Positions 18,642 to 27,303 of a stretch of DNA of 64,000 nt are shown here, in pieces. Both the position numbers and the translations under genes were made by a program. Below the pieces are notes generated by a model. It was not told where the DNA came from. It did no database searches and was given only the letters and a program-made list of their open reading frames with translations. Each line of letters opens with the position of its first letter. Positions within the stretch are counted from its first letter, which is position 1. Location of the stretch: IMG/VR virus record IMGVR_UViG_3300032223_003183, positions 1-64,000 of that record; one strand, 5' to 3'. Source of the stretch: a virus.

Positions 18642-19577
18642 ATGGTAAACGGAATATTATTAGGTCTAGTACAATCTGTACTAGGAAAAGGACATGCTAC
18701 CTCTAAAGGTAATTATGCTTTTCATTGTCCCCTATGCAATCATAGAAAACCCAAATTAGAAATTAATTTAGTACCAACAACTAAGAATGAAAATCCTTGG
18801 CATTGTTGGGCTTGTGACGTTAAGGGAAAAACCATTGCTTCTTTATTTAAAGCTGTAAAAGTAGATAAAGAAAAATATTCTGAACTAAACTCCATACTAG
18901 GTACTACAACTAAAATAGACCAATCAGAATTTAATCTTAGCGTTGAATTACCAAAGGAATATAAACCATTATACAATTTATCAAAAACAGATATTATTGC
19001 AAAACATGCCCTGTCTTACGTTAAAAAACGCGGTATAACACCCACAGATATACTTAAGTATCAAATAGGATACTGTGAAACAGGAAGATATGCTAATAAA
19101 ATTATCATACCCAATTACGACGCAAATGGTAAGTTAAATTATTTTATAGCTCGTTCATTTGAAAAAGATCCATCTAGAAAATACGATGCAGTATCTGCTG
19201 ATAAAAATTCAATAATTGGATTCGAAAATTTAATAAATTGGAACTTACCTGTTATACTTTGTGAAGGAGCATTTGATGCAATTGCAATCAAAAGAAATGC
19301 TATTCCTTTATATGGTAAAACAATGTCAAAACAATTAACAAAAAAATTATTGTCTAACGATATTAAAGACATATATTTAGCATTGGATAGTGATGCTCTA
19401 AAAAGCACATTAAAAATTGCCGGAGATCTACTCCACTCAGGAAAACGATTACATGTTGTGAAATTAGAAGGTAAAGACCCATCCGATATGGGCTTCGAGC
19501 ATTTTACACATTTAGTACAAAATTCTCAAGAATTTACCTTTTCTGATCTTTTCTCACTTAAATTAGAAGTAAACTAA
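18642..19577 (+). CDS. DNA primase (DnaG/gp61 type, CHC2 zinc finger plus TOPRIM)
   Basis: The product is 311 residues. An N-terminal zinc finger is visible as CPLCNH (about residues 29-34) paired with WHCWAC (about 53-58). The TOPRIM domain shows ILCEGAFDAIAI (about 205-216), with the catalytic Glu, and YLALDSDA (about 244-251), with the acidic DxD. Primases of this type make RNA primers for lagging-strand synthesis. The length is near that of T4 gp61 (342), so this is primase without a fused helicase. The exonuclease that follows overlaps it by one base (TAATG). Confidence 0.88.
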   Translation: MVNGILLGLVQSVLGKGHATSKGNYAFHCPLCNHRKPKLEINLVPTTKNENPWHCWACDVKGKTIASLFKAVKVDKEKYSELNSILGTTTKIDQSEFNLSVELPKEYKPLYNLSKTDIIAKHALSYVKKRGITPTDILKYQIGYCETGRYANKIIIPNYDANGKLNYFIARSFEKDPSRKYDAVSADKNSIIGFENLINWNLPVILCEGAFDAIAIKRNAIPLYGKTMSKQLTKKLLSNDIKDIYLALDSDALKSTLKIAGDLLHSGKRLHVVKLEGKDPSDMGFEHFTHLVQNSQEFTFSDLFSLKLEVN

Positions 19578-20341
19578 TGAAAAAATCTTACGACAGAATT
19601 CTCCAAATTTCAGATGACCACAAACAAATCACATTACCTGATTCTAGGTTTTACAGACGAAATGGAGATTATTATCCTTCAATAACACACGTTTTATCTT
19701 ATTACCCAAAAGGTGTTCATTTTGAAGATTGGTTAAAAAAGGTAGGTTATGCCTCAGAATACATTGTAAAAAAAGCAGCTGAAGAAGGAACCCAAGTACA
19801 TAGTTTATGTGAAGATTACTTAAATGGAGAAGAATGTTCATTCTTAAATCAATATGGTAATCCTGCTTATCCACCTCAAGTATGGCAAATGTTTTTAAAC
19901 TTTGTTGATTTTTGGGAAACTCATAAACCAACCTTAATTGAAACTGAAGTACATTTATTTTCAGATACTTTAAGAGTAGCAGGAACTTGTGATTTAATTG
20001 TTGAGTTAAATGGTGAATTATGGGTTTTAGATTTAAAAACTTCTAATCACTTACAAACCACTTATGATTTACAAACAGCTGTTTATAGCCAATGTTATGA
20101 AGAATGTTATGGTAAAACCATAAATAGACGTGGTATTTTATGGTTAAAATCTAAATCAAGAGGTGAAGATAAAACTGGTAAACGTTTAAAAGGTAAAAAT
20201 TGGGAAATTGTTGAATCTGAAAGATCACAAGAACAAAATTTAAGTATTTTTAATAATGTTAAGGCTTTATTTGATTTAGAGAATCCTGCTCCAAAACCAC
20301 ATATTTTAACATTAAAAACCACAGTTAAAAGGGAAGTGTAA
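19577..20341 (+). CDS. PD-(D/E)XK exonuclease (RecB/Cas4-like)
   Basis: This 254-residue protein shows the nuclease motifs in order: GTQVHSLCEDYL (about 71-82), GTCDLIVE (about 136-143) with the catalytic Asp, LWVLDLKTS (about 148-156) with the D-x-K, and TYDLQTAVYSQCYEE, the QxxxY motif of RecB-type nucleases. It is probably a phage recombination or DNA-end-processing exonuclease acting with the adjacent primase. All catalytic residues appear intact. Confidence 0.85.
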   Translation: MKKSYDRILQISDDHKQITLPDSRFYRRNGDYYPSITHVLSYYPKGVHFEDWLKKVGYASEYIVKKAAEEGTQVHSLCEDYLNGEECSFLNQYGNPAYPPQVWQMFLNFVDFWETHKPTLIETEVHLFSDTLRVAGTCDLIVELNGELWVLDLKTSNHLQTTYDLQTAVYSQCYEECYGKTINRRGILWLKSKSRGEDKTGKRLKGKNWEIVESERSQEQNLSIFNNVKALFDLENPAPKPHILTLKTTVKREV

Positions 20342-20342
20342 A

Positions 20343-20350
20343 TATTTATA
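20343..20350 (+). promoter_or_regulatory. TATTTATA promoter-like motif
   Basis: An exact TATTTATA ends 14 bases before the ATG at 20365, at the head of the leader-bearing gene cluster. The same 14-base spacing recurs before 23291, 41206 and 45216. Confidence 0.55.
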
Positions 20351-20364
20351 TTAATAACATAAGA

Positions 20365-21162
20365 ATGATCAAATTAGCTACTTTATTAAAAGAAATAAAA
20401 GGTACACCTAAAGCTATATTTTTAGCTGGTTCAGCTGGAGTAGGAAAATCTTCTACTTACAAAGCAAACCCTAAATTTCCAACCCAACTTGATAATCTAC
20501 TTCCATCATCTTTCGAAATAATTAATTCAGATATTATTTATTCTAAATTACTTAATGCAAGTGGTATTGGTGGAGACCAAAAGAATTTTACTCCTGATCA
20601 ATTATCTAAATCTTCTGAATTTCAATCTCAAGCTAGAAAAGATACAGATAAATTATTAGTTAAATCACTTGAAGATAAAAAAAATATTATTATTGATGGA
20701 ACAGGTGCTGCTTCAGGCCCTATTTTAAAGAAAAAACAACAATTAGAAGATTTAGGATACGAAACATTTATGGTAATGGTTTATGCCTCACCTTTAACTG
20801 CACTCCAACGTAATCAAGATCGTATAGAAAAAGGTGAAAGAAGTTTAATGCCTAGTATTGTTTTACGTACTTGGAAAGATGTTAATAAAAACATTGGTGT
20901 TTACAAACAAGCGTTTGGAGATAATTTTGTTTTAATAGATAATGATTCTAAAGATTCAAATAAAGGTTTTTCACCCGAATTACTTAAACCATTCTTACAA
21001 GCCTCTTCTGCTATAGGAAAACCTAAAACCCCAGAAGAAATGGCTAAATCAGCAGCTGAAAAAGATGCTATGAATAAAGATATTGAAAATATGGTAAAAA
21101 CATTACCTAAATTTGATGATATAAGTTCTGCTAAATCAAAAATTCAAAACTTTATACAATAA
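20365..21162 (+). CDS. P-loop kinase/zeta-toxin-like protein with capsid-type leader
   Basis: The 265-residue protein starts MIKLATLLKEIKG and then has a strand and P-loop, AIFLAGSAGVGKSS (about 18-31). Further conserved-looking features are IINSDIIY, IIIDGTGAAS and a lid-like stretch, ALQRNQDRIEKGERS. This layout fits the AAA_33/zeta-toxin/polynucleotide-kinase group, which phosphorylates nucleotides, nucleic acid ends or UDP-sugars. The substrate cannot be read from sequence. The leader with a possible L-K-E cleavage site matches those of its neighbours. The stop overlaps the next start (TAATG). Confidence 0.75.
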   Translation: MIKLATLLKEIKGTPKAIFLAGSAGVGKSSTYKANPKFPTQLDNLLPSSFEIINSDIIYSKLLNASGIGGDQKNFTPDQLSKSSEFQSQARKDTDKLLVKSLEDKKNIIIDGTGAASGPILKKKQQLEDLGYETFMVMVYASPLTALQRNQDRIEKGERSLMPSIVLRTWKDVNKNIGVYKQAFGDNFVLIDNDSKDSNKGFSPELLKPFLQASSAIGKPKTPEEMAKSAAEKDAMNKDIENMVKTLPKFDDISSAKSKIQNFIQ

Positions 21163-22151
21163 TGAATATTGGTCAAGAAATAGTAAAAGAATTATTAGAA
21201 CAAACCTCTAAAAATATAGCTATATTTGGTGGTGGTTTTAAACCACCCACAAAAGGTCATTTTGAAGTAGCTAAACTAGCCCTAGAAAAATATCCTAATA
21301 TAGACGAATTTATTATAACAGTTGGAGGAGGTAAACCAACCAAAAGGAGAAATGGAGTTACACAAGAACAATCTATAGCCATTTGGAATATCTATAAAAA
21401 TTATCTACCAAATTCCAACAAAATTAAAGTTATAGCTTCACCAAGAACACCTGTACTTGATCCTAAAAAACTAGCAGTAAACCAACCTGAAGATAATATT
21501 ATTTGGATTCTGGGATCTAGAGAAGGTAATGATGAAGATGAAAAAGATGCAATATTACGTACAGCAGATATTGATAACTACCCTAACTTAAAAGTAGACG
21601 TAATATCAACCCCAGGTGAAGTTTCAGGTACTAAAGCTAGACAAGCTCTTAATGTTTCTAAAGAAGAATTCTTTAAATTTTTACCTGATGAAATAGGAAA
21701 ACAGAAAAATGATGTTTATGATCTTTTAACTGGAGATCAATCCCAAGAAAAATTTGTTCCTGGTCCTTTAGTTCACGAATCTAAAATTTTGAAGGAATCA
21801 TTTACCCCACAAAAAGCTCCATTAATGAATAGATTTGTGGATTACACTTGTGATAGATTAAATATAGACAAACCACAAATTTTTGTTATTAATTCCCCTT
21901 CATATGCCCCAGAGCATAAAAGTTTTGGAGGTTATTACCCACAAGAACAAAAAATAAACGTTGTAGTTCATAATAGAAATATGGCTGATATTTTAAGAAC
22001 ATTAGCTCACGAATTAGTTCACCACATGCAAAATTTAAATGGGGTAGAATTAAATGGTGAAGATGGTTCTAATACTGAGAATGAAGCTAATGCTATGGCA
22101 GGAATAATAATGAGAGAATTTGGGCGTGAAAATCCTGAAATATTTGAATAA
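21162..22151 (+). CDS. Nucleotidyltransferase fused to an HExxH metallopeptidase-like domain
   Basis: Residues about 17-190 are a Rossmann-type nucleotidyltransferase. They include IAIFGGGFKPPTKGH, with the T/HxGH signature at about 29-32, ITVGGG, and VSGTKARQAL as the ISSTxxR equivalent near 155. This group includes NMN, FAD and glycerol-phosphate (cyt/adenylyl)transferases. The C-terminal 100 residues contain AHELVHHMQ, with H283, E284 and H287 forming an HExxH zinc site, and a later NEANAMA helix that may give the third ligand. The single frame has no break. The leader MNIGQEIVKELLEQ fits the cluster. Fusion of these activities is unusual. Confidence 0.8.
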   Translation: MNIGQEIVKELLEQTSKNIAIFGGGFKPPTKGHFEVAKLALEKYPNIDEFIITVGGGKPTKRRNGVTQEQSIAIWNIYKNYLPNSNKIKVIASPRTPVLDPKKLAVNQPEDNIIWILGSREGNDEDEKDAILRTADIDNYPNLKVDVISTPGEVSGTKARQALNVSKEEFFKFLPDEIGKQKNDVYDLLTGDQSQEKFVPGPLVHESKILKESFTPQKAPLMNRFVDYTCDRLNIDKPQIFVINSPSYAPEHKSFGGYYPQEQKINVVVHNRNMADILRTLAHELVHHMQNLNGVELNGEDGSNTENEANAMAGIIMREFGRENPEIFE

Positions 22152-22691
22152 ATGATATCATTAAGTAGTCTTTTCGAAGAAGAAAAACCAAAAATAAACT
22201 ACACTATCTATTGCGACATGGATGGTGTTCTTTGTGACTTTGAAGGTCGCTTTGAACACTTTACAGGAATGTCTCCTGATCAGTATAGAGCCGAAATGAC
22301 TAGAAAATATGGCGAGAAAAAAGCTGTAGATATGTTTTGGAAATTAATTGATAATGAAATTGGAGTACGATTTTGGAGAGGAATGCCTTGGATGCCTGGT
22401 GGTAGAGAATTATGGGACTATATTAAATCCTCCAATCCTACTTTACTTACAGCTCCTTCATATCATGATTCAAGTAAAATTGGAAAAACCTTATGGGTTA
22501 AAGATCATATCCCAGGAGCTAAAATAATTTTTAAACAAGCTAAACAAAAATCTGATTTAGCAGGTCCAAACAAAATATTAATTGACGATAGAGAAGATAC
22601 CATTATGGATTGGAAATCTAAAAAGGGTATTGGAATTTTATATAAAAACACAGATCAAGCAATAAACGAATTAAAACAATTAGGAATATAA
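22152..22691 (+). CDS. HAD-superfamily 5'-nucleotidase-like phosphatase
   Basis: The 179-residue product has HAD motif I, YCDMDGVLCDF, with Asp22 and Asp24 as nucleophile and acid/base. Motif II is Thr in LLTAPSY, and motif III/IV is ILIDDRED near residues 141-148. The cap region (FWRGMPWMPGGRELW) matches 5'(3')-deoxyribonucleotidase-like phage proteins. It would dephosphorylate nucleoside monophosphates. The protein starts MISLSSLFEEEKP, a short leader ending in L-F-E. The gene starts immediately after the upstream stop codon. Confidence 0.8.
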   Translation: MISLSSLFEEEKPKINYTIYCDMDGVLCDFEGRFEHFTGMSPDQYRAEMTRKYGEKKAVDMFWKLIDNEIGVRFWRGMPWMPGGRELWDYIKSSNPTLLTAPSYHDSSKIGKTLWVKDHIPGAKIIFKQAKQKSDLAGPNKILIDDREDTIMDWKSKKGIGILYKNTDQAINELKQLGI

Positions 22692-22694
22692 GTT

Positions 22695-23267
22695 ATGTCA
22701 ACACAATTAAATAGAGAATTTTCTGAAAGAGACATTCAGAGAATGAGAAATATTATTACAGGTAATACTGCAGGTAATACTAGAATTCAAGCAGGTTACA
22801 CTAAAGAACAAGTAAAACATACTGAAGGTGATGTATGGGAAGAAAACGGTAAAACCTGGACTATTCACAACGGTATTAAACAAACCGTCACTAAACATGA
22901 CTCGCTAAAGGCAATGGTTGAATTCCCACTTACTTGCCCTTGTTGTTCTAAACCAATGAAAGATATTTCATTAAATAGAAAAATGTATAATATACATCAA
23001 AAATGTTTTGATTGTGTTGTTGAAATGGAAGGTAAATTAAGGGTAACAGGTGAGTATGAAGCATATGAAAAACAAATGCTAAATGATAATAAAAATGCTA
23101 CTATAGACGATGCTGAACAAATGTTTGATGAATATTTTAATTCAAAAAATAATACATACGTTACCGAAGCAGGTGACATAGAAAAATGGGATGGAGGTAG
23201 TATTGATCCTGAAGTTATCAAAATGATCAAAGATAACATAAAACGACTAAGAAACTTAGAAATATAA
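22695..23267 (+). CDS. Hypothetical protein with zinc-ribbon-like cysteines
   Basis: The 190-residue protein has CPCC near residues 81-84 and HQKCFDC near 102-108. This spacing fits a treble-clef or zinc-ribbon site. The N-terminus (REFSERDIQRMRNIITGN) looks helical, and VWEENGKTWTIHNGIKQTV resembles a strand-rich DNA- or protein-binding patch. I recognise no named family. It lacks the hydrophobic leader of its neighbours, so it may be cytoplasmic. Confidence 0.6.
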   Translation: MSTQLNREFSERDIQRMRNIITGNTAGNTRIQAGYTKEQVKHTEGDVWEENGKTWTIHNGIKQTVTKHDSLKAMVEFPLTCPCCSKPMKDISLNRKMYNIHQKCFDCVVEMEGKLRVTGEYEAYEKQMLNDNKNATIDDAEQMFDEYFNSKNNTYVTEAGDIEKWDGGSIDPEVIKMIKDNIKRLRNLEI

Positions 23268-23268
23268 A

Positions 23269-23276
23269 TATTTATA
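23269..23276 (+). promoter_or_regulatory. TATTTATA promoter-like motif
   Basis: An exact TATTTATA starts right after the upstream stop codon and ends 14 bases before the ATG at 23291. Confidence 0.55.
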
Positions 23277-23290
23277 TCAAAAAATAAACC

Positions 23291-23905
23291 ATGAGCAAAC
23301 TAGACTTAAAAAACATAATCAAAGAAAGCATTTCTGATTACTTATCAGAATTAAACTCCGTTAATGAAAATGATCCTGCTGTGCCATCTGATTCTACAGG
23401 TATGGCTACTGATATGATGAAAAATGGATTACCTACACAAACCGGAACTCCAACTCTTAGAGAAAAATCCCCAGATATCGTATTAGAAAATAATATTTCT
23501 AGAGACGGTAAACTTTATTTAGTTAAAGAAGCTTTAAATGAATCAACTGATTCAAATATGATAGAGGAAAAACTATTATTAGACTTGATTGGTGAAGGGT
23601 ATACTGGTGTTTTTAATGATAAAAACAAAGCTATAACTCATAGTAAAAAAGCTCTTAAAGAGAGAGATTTAATGATGAAAGAAAATGTTAAAAAGGGTCA
23701 AGCTAAAGTTGGTGGTTTAGAAAAACAAGTAGCTGATTTAAAAGCACAAATGCAAAAATTAATTGATAACCCTGAAATGAGAGGTGAATTATCAAATTAT
23801 ACTGCTAAATTAGAAAAAACTGAACAAGTATTAGAAAAATTAAAAGCAGCATTAGAAAAATCTTCTCCTAAAAAAGTAAAGAAAGAGAAAAAAGATGACA
23901 AATAA
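23291..23905 (+). CDS. Leader-bearing coiled-coil protein of unknown function
   Basis: This 204-residue protein starts MSKLDLKNIIKESISDYLSE, an amphipathic helix containing I-K-E and L-S-E sites of the prohead-protease type. A disordered Pro/Ser/Thr section follows, and then a long Lys/Glu-rich coiled coil from about residue 140 (LEKQVADLKAQMQKLIDN) to a very basic end (SPKKVKKEKKDDK). It could bind DNA or pack in the head core. The next gene overlaps its end by 11 bases. Confidence 0.55.
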   Translation: MSKLDLKNIIKESISDYLSELNSVNENDPAVPSDSTGMATDMMKNGLPTQTGTPTLREKSPDIVLENNISRDGKLYLVKEALNESTDSNMIEEKLLLDLIGEGYTGVFNDKNKAITHSKKALKERDLMMKENVKKGQAKVGGLEKQVADLKAQMQKLIDNPEMRGELSNYTAKLEKTEQVLEKLKAALEKSSPKKVKKEKKDDK

Positions 23906-25409
23906 TCTTGAACTTTTAAAAAATCATCTATATAAGTTAATTAAAGAGGAACTTGAAGGTGGTGAAGAGGAAAAACAAGCAGGACCTGAAAAGGTTCTGT
24001 ATGATTTAGTACTTGAGCCTGCTAATTTACAAGCAGCTTTAGATGCATTGCAAAATTCCAAAAATTATGGAATGTATGCTAAAAACTTAACAGATCGAAA
24101 TGAATATAATTCAATTTTTGGTCCTAGTAATCCTCCACAAAAAACCAATGCAGCCTGGAAAGATTGGGATTCTATGTTTCCAAAACCTGGAGCTAGTGAA
24201 GATCAAATAGATTCTTTACTTAATAAAAGACTTTGGAAAATAAAACAGATTAAAAGTAATAATCCTGAAGATTGGGAAAAGTTAAAAAATGTATTAGGTG
24301 ATAAGTTTAAGGACTACTCTATTGAAACCGGAAATGATTCTTTTGATGAATTTGTAGCATCATTACCTTCATCTGAATTAAAATTTGACAATGGTATTCC
24401 TTTCTTTGGTAAATCAGCAGGAAATTATTTTTTACCTAAAACAAAAGCAAATTCTGATAGATATACAGGTGTCTTTAAAGGCGATCAATATGTTGTAAAG
24501 GGAGACAAAATTATTTTTCCACAAAAGAAAAACCCATTCGAAACTAAAGATTACTTAACTAAAGTACTTAAAACTATAATGGGTAATGCTAAATTACAAT
24601 ATAGCATATCTCAACAGGAATCAGAAGGTCAACCTGCAACTACTTCAAATGCCCAAGGTGCAGTTGAAAAAATTAACTTTGTTAAAACTTTTGATACACC
24701 TGAATTAGCAAATAAATTTAAAAAATTAATACCAAAAGATTTTGCTTCAAAAACTGCTATTGATGGTAATAAAATCACAGTAGCTGATATTACTGATTCG
24801 CAAAAGAAAAATTTAATACTAGCCTCACAAAAATTTATAGAATCTCAACCTAAAAAACCAATGAAAGAATCATTAAAAGAACAATTATCTCAAGTAATAA
24901 GAGAGGTATTGGCTGAAAAAAAATTAACTAAATCTCAACTTATAGCTAGAGATAAAGAAGAAAAAGACATTAAAAAGAAAAATCCTAAAATGCCTGAAGG
25001 TGAAGCTTATGGTATTGCTACTAAAAATGTAGAAAAGAAAAAAGCTGTAAAAGAAGGTGAAACTCGAGTTAATTCAAATACAGAAGATAGAATATCTTAT
25101 TTAAAACATGTTTTACAACATGTTTGGAATATGGGTAAAGGTAATAATATGATTGATTTTGATTCTATGGCTGGAAGCACTGTTAGTGATTTATTTGGTG
25201 ATAATTTAGACGAAGCTCGTTTTCCAAAAGGAACAGACATTGGTCAAAAAGGATCTGGATTTGAAAAAATTGAAAAAAGTGTAGAAAAAAAATATATTAA
25301 ATCCCATACTAAACCTGGTGAAAAACCTAGTACTGCCGTTAAACAACATGCTAAAACAGCAGGTGGGAATGTCGCAGGAAATATACTTAAAAAAGTAATA
25401 AAAAAATAA
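23895..25409 (+). CDS. Large leader-bearing protein of unknown function
   Basis: The 504-residue product opens LELLKNHLYKLIKEELEGG, the same kind of helical leader with I-K-E and E-L-E. A second copy of a leader-like sequence, MKESLKEQLSQVIREVLAEK, occurs near residue 323. Either two proteins have fused, or an internal processing site separates two halves. The end is very basic (KPSTAVKQHAKTAGGN, then KKVIKK). No catalytic motif is apparent. Its stop overlaps a 35-residue gene by one base. Confidence 0.55.
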   Translation: MTNNLELLKNHLYKLIKEELEGGEEEKQAGPEKVLYDLVLEPANLQAALDALQNSKNYGMYAKNLTDRNEYNSIFGPSNPPQKTNAAWKDWDSMFPKPGASEDQIDSLLNKRLWKIKQIKSNNPEDWEKLKNVLGDKFKDYSIETGNDSFDEFVASLPSSELKFDNGIPFFGKSAGNYFLPKTKANSDRYTGVFKGDQYVVKGDKIIFPQKKNPFETKDYLTKVLKTIMGNAKLQYSISQQESEGQPATTSNAQGAVEKINFVKTFDTPELANKFKKLIPKDFASKTAIDGNKITVADITDSQKKNLILASQKFIESQPKKPMKESLKEQLSQVIREVLAEKKLTKSQLIARDKEEKDIKKKNPKMPEGEAYGIATKNVEKKKAVKEGETRVNSNTEDRISYLKHVLQHVWNMGKGNNMIDFDSMAGSTVSDLFGDNLDEARFPKGTDIGQKGSGFEKIEKSVEKKYIKSHTKPGEKPSTAVKQHAKTAGGNVAGNILKKVIKK

Positions 25410-25516
25410 TGTCAAAGTCAAGAAAAAAAGGTAAGCAAAAGCCTAACCACGGTAATCAAGTTAAAAGACAAAACGTTATTAAAAGTAACGAGCAAATCTT
25501 AGCTAAATTAAAATAA
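25409..25516 (+). CDS. Very small basic protein (35 residues)
   Basis: A frame from ATG 25409 to TAA 25514-25516 encodes a Lys/Asn/Gln-rich peptide that begins MSKSRKKGKQKPNHGNQVKR. It is coupled to the upstream gene by TAATG and separated from the next ATG by one base, which supports translation. The strong positive charge suggests nucleic acid binding or head-core packing. No family is recognised. Confidence 0.5.
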   Translation: MSKSRKKGKQKPNHGNQVKRQNVIKSNEQILAKLK

Positions 25517-25517
25517 T

Positions 25518-26162
25518 ATGAATAATTTAGATATAAAATTCTTAATTAGAGAAACTTTAGAAAGAATATTACTAGAAGATAATTCAAAACAACTTCAAGA
25601 AAATGTTCTATTAGTTGAAGATAAAGTATCTAAAAATTTACAATATCATTTAGATAAAAATATTCCTTTACATGAGAATGCTTTTAGATATGGTACTGAA
25701 GCTCAACTTAAATTATTTAAAGAAGTTAGAAGTCTTTTTAATGAAGGGAAATTATATTTAAATCCTGAAGATAGATGGTTAGTTGAAAATACTGACATTG
25801 GAAATTATGGATTATATGAAGGTCAATTTGTGGCTTTAGATGTACCTTTTCTTGAAGAAGAATTAAATGAAGCTGAATACCACGGTAAAAAAGTTGAATT
25901 AGGTAAACCACATAGAGGAGGTTCTAAGAAATTTTTCGTGTATGTTAAAGATCCTAAAACTAAAAAAATTAAAAAAGTACAATTTGGTGATTCAACAGGA
26001 CTATCAGTTAAAATAAATGACCCAAAAGCAAGACATGCATTTGCTGCTCGTCATAAATGTGCTCAAGAAAAAAACAAATTATCAGCTAATTACTGGGGTT
26101 GCCATATAGGACGATATTGGAAATCATTAGGTGGTAGTTCAAACTTTAGTGGGTACTGGTAA
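25518..26162 (+). CDS. Leader-bearing conserved phage protein with basic C-terminal motif
   Basis: The 214-residue protein begins MNNLDIKFLIRETLERILLE, with L-L-E as a possible cleavage site. The C-terminal half starts at a short hinge and has GKKVELGKPHRGG, KKFFVYVKDPKTKKIKKVQF and VKINDPKARHAFAARHKC, followed by a second Cys in YWGC. I recall this basic block from hypothetical proteins of marine T4-like phages. It may bind a metal or nucleic acid. The leader plus conserved cargo domain fits a packaged protein. Confidence 0.6.
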   Translation: MNNLDIKFLIRETLERILLEDNSKQLQENVLLVEDKVSKNLQYHLDKNIPLHENAFRYGTEAQLKLFKEVRSLFNEGKLYLNPEDRWLVENTDIGNYGLYEGQFVALDVPFLEEELNEAEYHGKKVELGKPHRGGSKKFFVYVKDPKTKKIKKVQFGDSTGLSVKINDPKARHAFAARHKCAQEKNKLSANYWGCHIGRYWKSLGGSSNFSGYW

Positions 26163-26191
26163 TAATTAAATAACAATAAAACATAAAAATA

Positions 26192-26557
26192 ATGAGAAAT
26201 TTTAATAAACTAGTTTCCCTTTTACTTCATTCAAGTACTCAAGTACATATATTTCACTTACAGACAAATTCATATTCTGAGCATAAAGCATTAAACAAGT
26301 ATTATGATGAAATTGTAGAATTAGCAGATTCTTTAATTGAATCTTATCAAGGTAAATATGACATCGTAACTAATTATGAAAACCCACCTTTACAAAATTA
26401 TTCAGATAATGCACAAATAGTTGCTTATTTTTCTAGATTATCTGAACTTGTAAAAATGTTAAGACAAGAAATAGAAGATACATACCTTCAAAATCAAATT
26501 GATTCTATAGTTGAATTAATAGAATCAACTAAATACAAATTAAGATTTTTAGCATAG
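26192..26557 (+). CDS. Helical protein resembling Dps/ferritin-like proteins
   Basis: The 121-residue protein appears all-helical. The stretch VHIFHLQTNSYSEHKALNKY, followed by YDEIVELADSLIESYQG, resembles the iron-site helix of Dps (His, then an acidic helix after about 12 residues) and the helix after it. Dps proteins bind DNA and oxidise iron. Length is shorter than typical Dps (about 150-180). It lacks the leader found in its neighbours and could simply be an unrelated four-helix bundle. Confidence 0.45.
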   Translation: MRNFNKLVSLLLHSSTQVHIFHLQTNSYSEHKALNKYYDEIVELADSLIESYQGKYDIVTNYENPPLQNYSDNAQIVAYFSRLSELVKMLRQEIEDTYLQNQIDSIVELIESTKYKLRFLA

Positions 26558-27303
26558 TGATTAAACTTTCTGAAATATTAAACGAAATATTATCTGAAAA
26601 AAAGCTATGTCCAAAAGGTAGAGCTTACTATGATCGTCGTATAAATGCTGGGGAAAAACCATCTGCTTATTTATCTGGTCGTGCTGAAAAAGTATGTAAA
26701 GGACTAATGAAGGAAGATGAATTAGATGAAGGTTTAGAAGATACATCTTGGACTGGAAATAATGGCCAAAAAATAACACTACAACAACTTTTAGATGTTA
26801 TAAAAAATTATCCTATTATACAAGTACCAATTGAAAAAGTTGAAAAAATAATTCTTAAAAAAGATAGTGGTGGTATTGAATCAGATAGATTAAGCACAGC
26901 TGATGTAAAATATCCTATCATTATTGTAATAGATGATAGCGGAAATTTTAAATATGTTTTAGATGGTAACCATAGGGCTAATAAAGCAATATCAGCAGGC
27001 TTAAAATCAATACCTGCAAAATTAGTAAATATTAAAAAATTACCACAAGAATTTCAAGACATTTTAAGTGAATCACTTGATGATTGGTTTAAAGAAAAAT
27101 GGGTTCGTATAGATACACAAGGTAATATAACAGGTCCTTGTGGTACAATGAAAAAAGGCCATAAAACAACTCGTTGTTTACCACTTAAAAAAGCCCAAAG
27201 TTTAACCCAAGATGAACGTGCAGCAACATCTCGCAAAAAAACAGCGTCCAATAAACAGTTTGTACCTAATACAGATAAAGCAAAAGTAAAACATAAAAAA
27301 TGA
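26557..27303 (+). CDS. ParB-like domain protein with flanking basic Cys modules
   Basis: This 248-residue protein starts at GTG 26557, which overlaps the upstream TAG (TAGTG). It has the leader MIKLSEILNEILSE. A first module, KKLCPKGRAYYDRRINAGEK, ends near residue 50. The central part carries YVLDGNHRANKAISAGLKSI near residue 128, the GNHR-type pattern of ParB/Srx nuclease-like domains. The end, GPCGTMKKGHKTTRCLP and ERAATSRKKT, is a basic Cys-containing module I recall from several marine phage proteins. It probably acts on DNA, but no activity is certain. Confidence 0.6.
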   Translation: MIKLSEILNEILSEKKLCPKGRAYYDRRINAGEKPSAYLSGRAEKVCKGLMKEDELDEGLEDTSWTGNNGQKITLQQLLDVIKNYPIIQVPIEKVEKIILKKDSGGIESDRLSTADVKYPIIIVIDDSGNFKYVLDGNHRANKAISAGLKSIPAKLVNIKKLPQEFQDILSESLDDWFKEKWVRIDTQGNITGPCGTMKKGHKTTRCLPLKKAQSLTQDERAATSRKKTASNKQFVPNTDKAKVKHKK

